DNA of 34,185 bases from a virus. The stretch is taken from positions 1-34,185 of the IMG/VR virus record IMGVR_UViG_3300030098_003533. One strand, 5' to 3'. The translations under genes and the position numbers were made by a program. The notes under the pieces are model-generated. The model searched no databases, was not told where the DNA came from, and saw only the letters and a list, made by a program, of their open reading frames with translations. Below, piece after piece: positions 32,001 through 34,185 of the stretch (within the stretch, counting starts at the first letter, position 1; each line of letters opens with the position of its first letter).

Positions 32001-33211
32001 ATAATAATTATGTATTTATTGGAAGATATAGTGATGCCACGTCTGGAGCAGGAAGTCAGTATTGGGATGGTAATATAGAAAACTTTAGAATGTGGAATAC
32101 GAAACGAACCCCTGCACAGATTAGAGAAAGTATGTTTACTGCCGAATATGCAGATGGAACATCAGGACTTGTAGAACAATGGTTGTTTAATGAAGGAACG
32201 GGAACTACCGTAGCAGGAACAAACCCAACAAGTGCAGGAACTTATGAAGCAGGAGCAGGAAAATATTGGGATGGTGATTCGGAAGAAAACTGGACAGGTA
32301 GTGATGCAGGAGGTTGGGCAGGAGCAGGAGGATATGATGGAGATTCATCAGAACTTGTAATGACAGGTTCAGGTGCAAAAATAAATTATTTAGCAGATGA
32401 TGAATTTGGTAAACTTTCAATAACAGGAACAGTTAGTCTTAATGGTGTAGATTCTTCAAGTGCTGCATTATTGTTAAGAGGTAATTTAAATTTTACAGGT
32501 AGTGCAAGTGGAACCTTAGCTTCTACTGGTACTGAGCATATTGTATTAGACCAGACTTGGAAAAACAATGGCCGAGTTATTGGGTTTCATGGTAGTGGAA
32601 ATCATATAGCAAATCTTAGTAAGCTAAGAACTACTCATACTTCTGGAAATATTGATATTCCAGCTTGTACAACAAAACGCATATTTTCTGATGGTAATGG
32701 GACAACCAAAGCAACAGGAGACCTTACAATTACAACAGAGTTAGAAGTAAACAGTGGGTCAACCTTCAATGGTCAAAATTATGCACATACAATAGAATTA
32801 ATTGATAATCAAGGAGCCATTGCTCAAAATGGAGGCTCAATTACCATCACTTCAAGAATTGATGGAAGTACTACTGCTTCTTGGGATTTACAAAATTGCA
32901 CAATAACTGGAACAAGTGGAGCAAATTGGTTCCGTGTAGCCCATGAATCAGATTGTGAATTAGTTGGTGGAACATTTGAGGGTTTCTTGATAAAAAATCA
33001 TGGTTATGGTGCAGGAGGAGGAAGTGGTATTACTGTTATTGGAAGTATTGTAAATTGCGACATTAGCGATGACACACATCCAAATCACTTAATACAATGG
33101 CATCACACCTTAGACACTCAGCAGTTATTGGATGCAGATGAGGCAGGGGATGATGATTTGAGACTTACAAAGCCAGCATTAGATAACGCACTAGAGTTAA
33201 TGACTAAATGA
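29021..33211 (+). CDS. Giant LamG-domain adhesin
   Basis: 1396 residues from GTG 29021. Three LamG/concanavalin-like domains are visible: about 28-205 (TLTCWIKP...AYINGV), about 275-480 (ISAWINM...LYVDGV...IGRYDS) and about 860-1075 (YECWLKA...IYIDGK...FIGRYSD). Each ends in the typical (I/V)xNxR(I/M)(Y/W)xxxL stretch. Beta-solenoid repeats lie between them. The C-terminus ends with a helical segment. The protein is the probable host-binding spike. An 8-base overlap with the previous gene uses a GTG start. Confidence 0.75.
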   Translation: MGDLKIIGTGGIIEGNLGAAAVNVNLDSALLFDGTNDSVDCNDVSTLDGATDITLTCWIKPVALSGTDYFLSKEVDGDNKIGIAWDSDLLYFQVADDANAYGTCAFDDATYNGVWTHLALVFDGGATGNANRLKAYINGVEQTLSFTGTIPAQTDSNSADFLMAKFSSNYYNGYIADVKIYNTNLGQTDIQTLASKINYPDILSTGARHWWKINEGTGTDIEDYGAATDFDGTVSGATWKFDQYSVNVQDNSTTTDGTFTVTQGKVECLALTSLDFVNTNNDYLSIGDTNNASFGDASVQTKFSISAWINMDEATNFPIISKGIYNTNAEYKLHVDGADLLEFLVYDEDVNNCFQGVKYTTALAQNKWIHVVATSGATTESGTAVRGTMKLYVDGVQVNNDTSGSGAASYDAMVNGSAAVHIGRYDSTYANGSIRDVRIYEQELSADQVASLYSGSYNVNPLLGYKLDEGTGNASGFGTANAGGASDATVNGADWVNGTLDLDGTLTIAAEGTLSAPRGNLDLSDDLSVTGTFTHNNGKVRAMDTQTIQIQAGNATPLTFYNLEANTGWNSLRGTGGITVLNLLSATTRYNVIRPLDGNVSLTLGTDSDAGGLTGNAIQFTSNGTNYAEIKAASSLKPWTAETAPDFDSGGSGSKVRIADCDMDPDITTGGGGVTITLTGDCEFDAFVVSGNDTLDLNGQRATFGGGLFNNTGTLTDGGDNSLIHITGTSALRSYTGDSSTQWSFGHHNENPNMTLGNTDMIISGGAASIKMPSTANDFARTVLVSGSGAQKINSGVGFCPQNLIVASEVDTHGSNNNKIDTTNLTIPTGGTLTANASTLTVAGDFTTSGGLLGASCLDLEAGTKEFVSVAVDASSKNQHLKGAHTSGNATYECWLKAESDGGPMTPFMKGSEFAIRIDIGGQIAAATGSDYNWRNIGSSLGTHITVGKWHHLAMTVEPTTVDGTARAIWTIYIDGKAKAAYTTTTGGSTWSGNNNYVFIGRYSDATSGAGSQYWDGNIENFRMWNTKRTPAQIRESMFTAEYADGTSGLVEQWLFNEGTGTTVAGTNPTSAGTYEAGAGKYWDGDSEENWTGSDAGGWAGAGGYDGDSSELVMTGSGAKINYLADDEFGKLSITGTVSLNGVDSSSAALLLRGNLNFTGSASGTLASTGTEHIVLDQTWKNNGRVIGFHGSGNHIANLSKLRTTHTSGNIDIPACTTKRIFSDGNGTTKATGDLTITTELEVNSGSTFNGQNYAHTIELIDNQGAIAQNGGSITITSRIDGSTTASWDLQNCTITGTSGANWFRVAHESDCELVGGTFEGFLIKNHGYGAGGGSGITVIGSIVNCDISDDTHPNHLIQWHHTLDTQQLLDADEAGDDDLRLTKPALDNALELMTK

Positions 33212-33549
33212 TGCCTAAAGAAGAAAAAGGCATGAGAGGCCCACAGAGAGCCTATAAGGGTGATTTATGGTATGGGATGGGTTCTTCATCAGATAGTAAC
33301 TTTAGCGCTGTTAAAACGGCTAGAAAGCGCCCTTATCGGTCTATACGGTTTGGAGCTTCTACTGTAGAATGGTTAGTTTGTAAAAAAATGGTATTTTTAA
33401 GAGAAAACGGCTATACGTATGGGGGTATAGCAAAGTATTTAAATGATGCAGGTATAAAGACTAAAGCAGACAGGCCGTGGAATTACAACACTGCACGGTT
33501 TGTGACGCTAAGAGCAAAAGAGGAAATCGAGAATGGACGAAACGATTAA
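33211..33549 (+). CDS. Small DNA-binding-like protein with recombinase-type domain
   Basis: 112 residues from ATG 33211; an ATG at 33208 is immediately upstream. FLRENGYTYGGIAKYLNDAGIKTKADRPWNYNTARFV resembles the Recombinase (PF07508-type) helix-turn-helix module of large serine recombinases. The catalytic resolvase domain is absent, so it is unlikely to recombine DNA. A regulatory or packaging role is possible. Confidence 0.5.
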   Translation: MPKEEKGMRGPQRAYKGDLWYGMGSSSDSNFSAVKTARKRPYRSIRFGASTVEWLVCKKMVFLRENGYTYGGIAKYLNDAGIKTKADRPWNYNTARFVTLRAKEEIENGRND

Positions 33550-34021
33550 GCACAAAATAAAACAATCATACAACAGGTTGAGTGCCTTGTTAGTTTTCAT
33601 AGCTAACGCATTCACTTTAATGTATGTAGGCGGCATGGCATACAATGACGCCCTATGGTTTGGTTCGGTAAGTGGTGCGTTTACGTATACAATACTGTCC
33701 ACGATAGCAGATTCTCAGGACTTAGATGAGTTTACTGAGAGAAAAAGAAAACCTTCGGGCTATCAGAACCAAGGGATGTTCACCAATGCGATGAACTATA
33801 TGGAAAACAAAACAGGCTGGGACATGAACAGAGATGGTCATGTGGGACAACCCATACCACCTAATATGATTCCATACCAACAATATCAACAACAACAACA
33901 ACCAATGCCAATGCCAGCACAGGCTGGAGGATATATTAATCCAAGCACTGGTGAGTTGTTAGAAGCGGAACAAGGTCCGCATATTGACAAGATAGCAAAG
34001 AAGGGTAAAAATAGTGGATGA
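33533..34021 (+). CDS. Membrane protein with EF-hand-like loop
   Basis: 162 residues. Two membrane segments lie at about 17-37 (LSALLVFIANAFTLMYVGGMA) and 40-60. A soluble part has GWDMNRDGHVGQP, a DxNxDG calcium-loop pattern, then a Pro/Gln/Met-rich tail. It overlaps both neighbours. A membrane or virion-tail role linked to entry or exit is a guess. Confidence 0.6.
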   Translation: MDETIKHKIKQSYNRLSALLVFIANAFTLMYVGGMAYNDALWFGSVSGAFTYTILSTIADSQDLDEFTERKRKPSGYQNQGMFTNAMNYMENKTGWDMNRDGHVGQPIPPNMIPYQQYQQQQQPMPMPAQAGGYINPSTGELLEAEQGPHIDKIAKKGKNSG

Positions 34022-34185
34022 GGGCTTAATTTTTGCATGGTTTATCGCAGTAGCGTTAGGAGTATCGGCAGCGGTAAAGAAAGCAAGAAAGTCAGCATTT
34101 AGTGATTATAAAATAAGAAGTTTACAAGGAAAAGCAGCAGCGCAAGTGTTTGGAGTTTTAGGAGCCTTAGTTTTCGGGGTTGGGC
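34014..34185 (+). CDS. Small membrane protein, N-terminal part (continues at base 1)
   Basis: The frame starts at GTG 34014, overlapping the upstream TGA at 34019-34021; an in-frame TAG at 33993 limits the start. The ATG at 34018 is in another frame and stops at once. Residues about 5-20 (LIFAWFIAVALGVSAA) and 46-56 are hydrophobic, separated by a basic loop. The frame is open to the end of the window and continues in phase at base 1 to a stop at 236. Confidence 0.6.
   Translation, partial: MDEGLIFAWFIAVALGVSAAVKKARKSAFSDYKIRSLQGKAAAQVFGVLGALVFGVG

Noticed and set aside
32205-32568. Leftward frames with Leu-rich membrane-like products in the adhesin gene
   Set aside because: Artefacts of reading Thr/Ala/Gly-rich adhesin codons on the other strand.

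Overview
The window reads as the complete genome of a tailed virus (Caudoviricetes, siphovirus-like HK97 lineage) that infects an archaeon. The tailed-virus call rests on an ordered morphogenesis set: small and large terminase, HK97-type portal, Mu F/SPP1 gp7-like minor head protein, gp10-like neck protein, prohead protease, acidic scaffold candidate, HK97-fold capsid candidate, connectors, tail tube, tape measure, Dit-like tip, hub and LamG adhesin. The archaeal call rests on TATA boxes centred about 24-30 bases before the first codon of operon-leading genes, which implies leaderless transcripts, combined with GGAGGTGA-type ribosome binding sites before many internal genes. The genome is AT-rich. 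The host lineage cannot be decided from sequence alone; a mesophilic, probably aquatic archaeon is a guess.

The two ends of the window join in frame: a small membrane-protein gene beginning at 34014 runs off the right end and continues at base 1 to the stop at 234-236. This makes 34,185 bp a likely complete, circular or circularly permuted genome.

Layout. Bases 1-8179 (rightward): neck, tail terminator, tail tube, chaperone candidate, a very short tape measure, tail-tip proteins and hub, ending at a terminator inside a long inverted repeat. Bases 8333-10548 (leftward): about ten tiny overlapping genes, half of them zinc ribbons, led by a PD-(D/E)XK nuclease with a C-terminal helix-turn-helix. 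Bases 10549-11146: non-coding, with repeats and hairpins. Bases 11147-13378 (leftward): a second operon with strong ribosome binding sites and no recognisable functions. Bases 13409-14334: a 0.9-kb AT-rich non-coding control region with repeats, several TATA-like boxes and a GC-rich island; this is the best candidate for the origin or master control region. Bases 14335-19663 (rightward): small terminase, many tiny genes, two nuclease-like proteins, a DPPY DNA methyltransferase and the large terminase. Bases 19802-22948: RHH regulator, portal, head morphogenesis. Bases 22952-23939: a leftward three-gene insertion carrying a papain-like cysteine peptidase. Bases 24032-34185: protease, scaffold and capsid genes from two near-identical promoters, then decoration and adhesin genes and small membrane proteins.

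How it works together: transcription diverges from the 13.4-14.3 kb region. Leftward genes are probably early and host-interaction genes; rightward genes handle DNA modification, packaging, head and then tail. No polymerase, helicase, primase, integrase or RNA polymerase gene is recognisable, so replication probably depends on the host or on unrecognised proteins. tRNA genes and CRISPR arrays were not seen.
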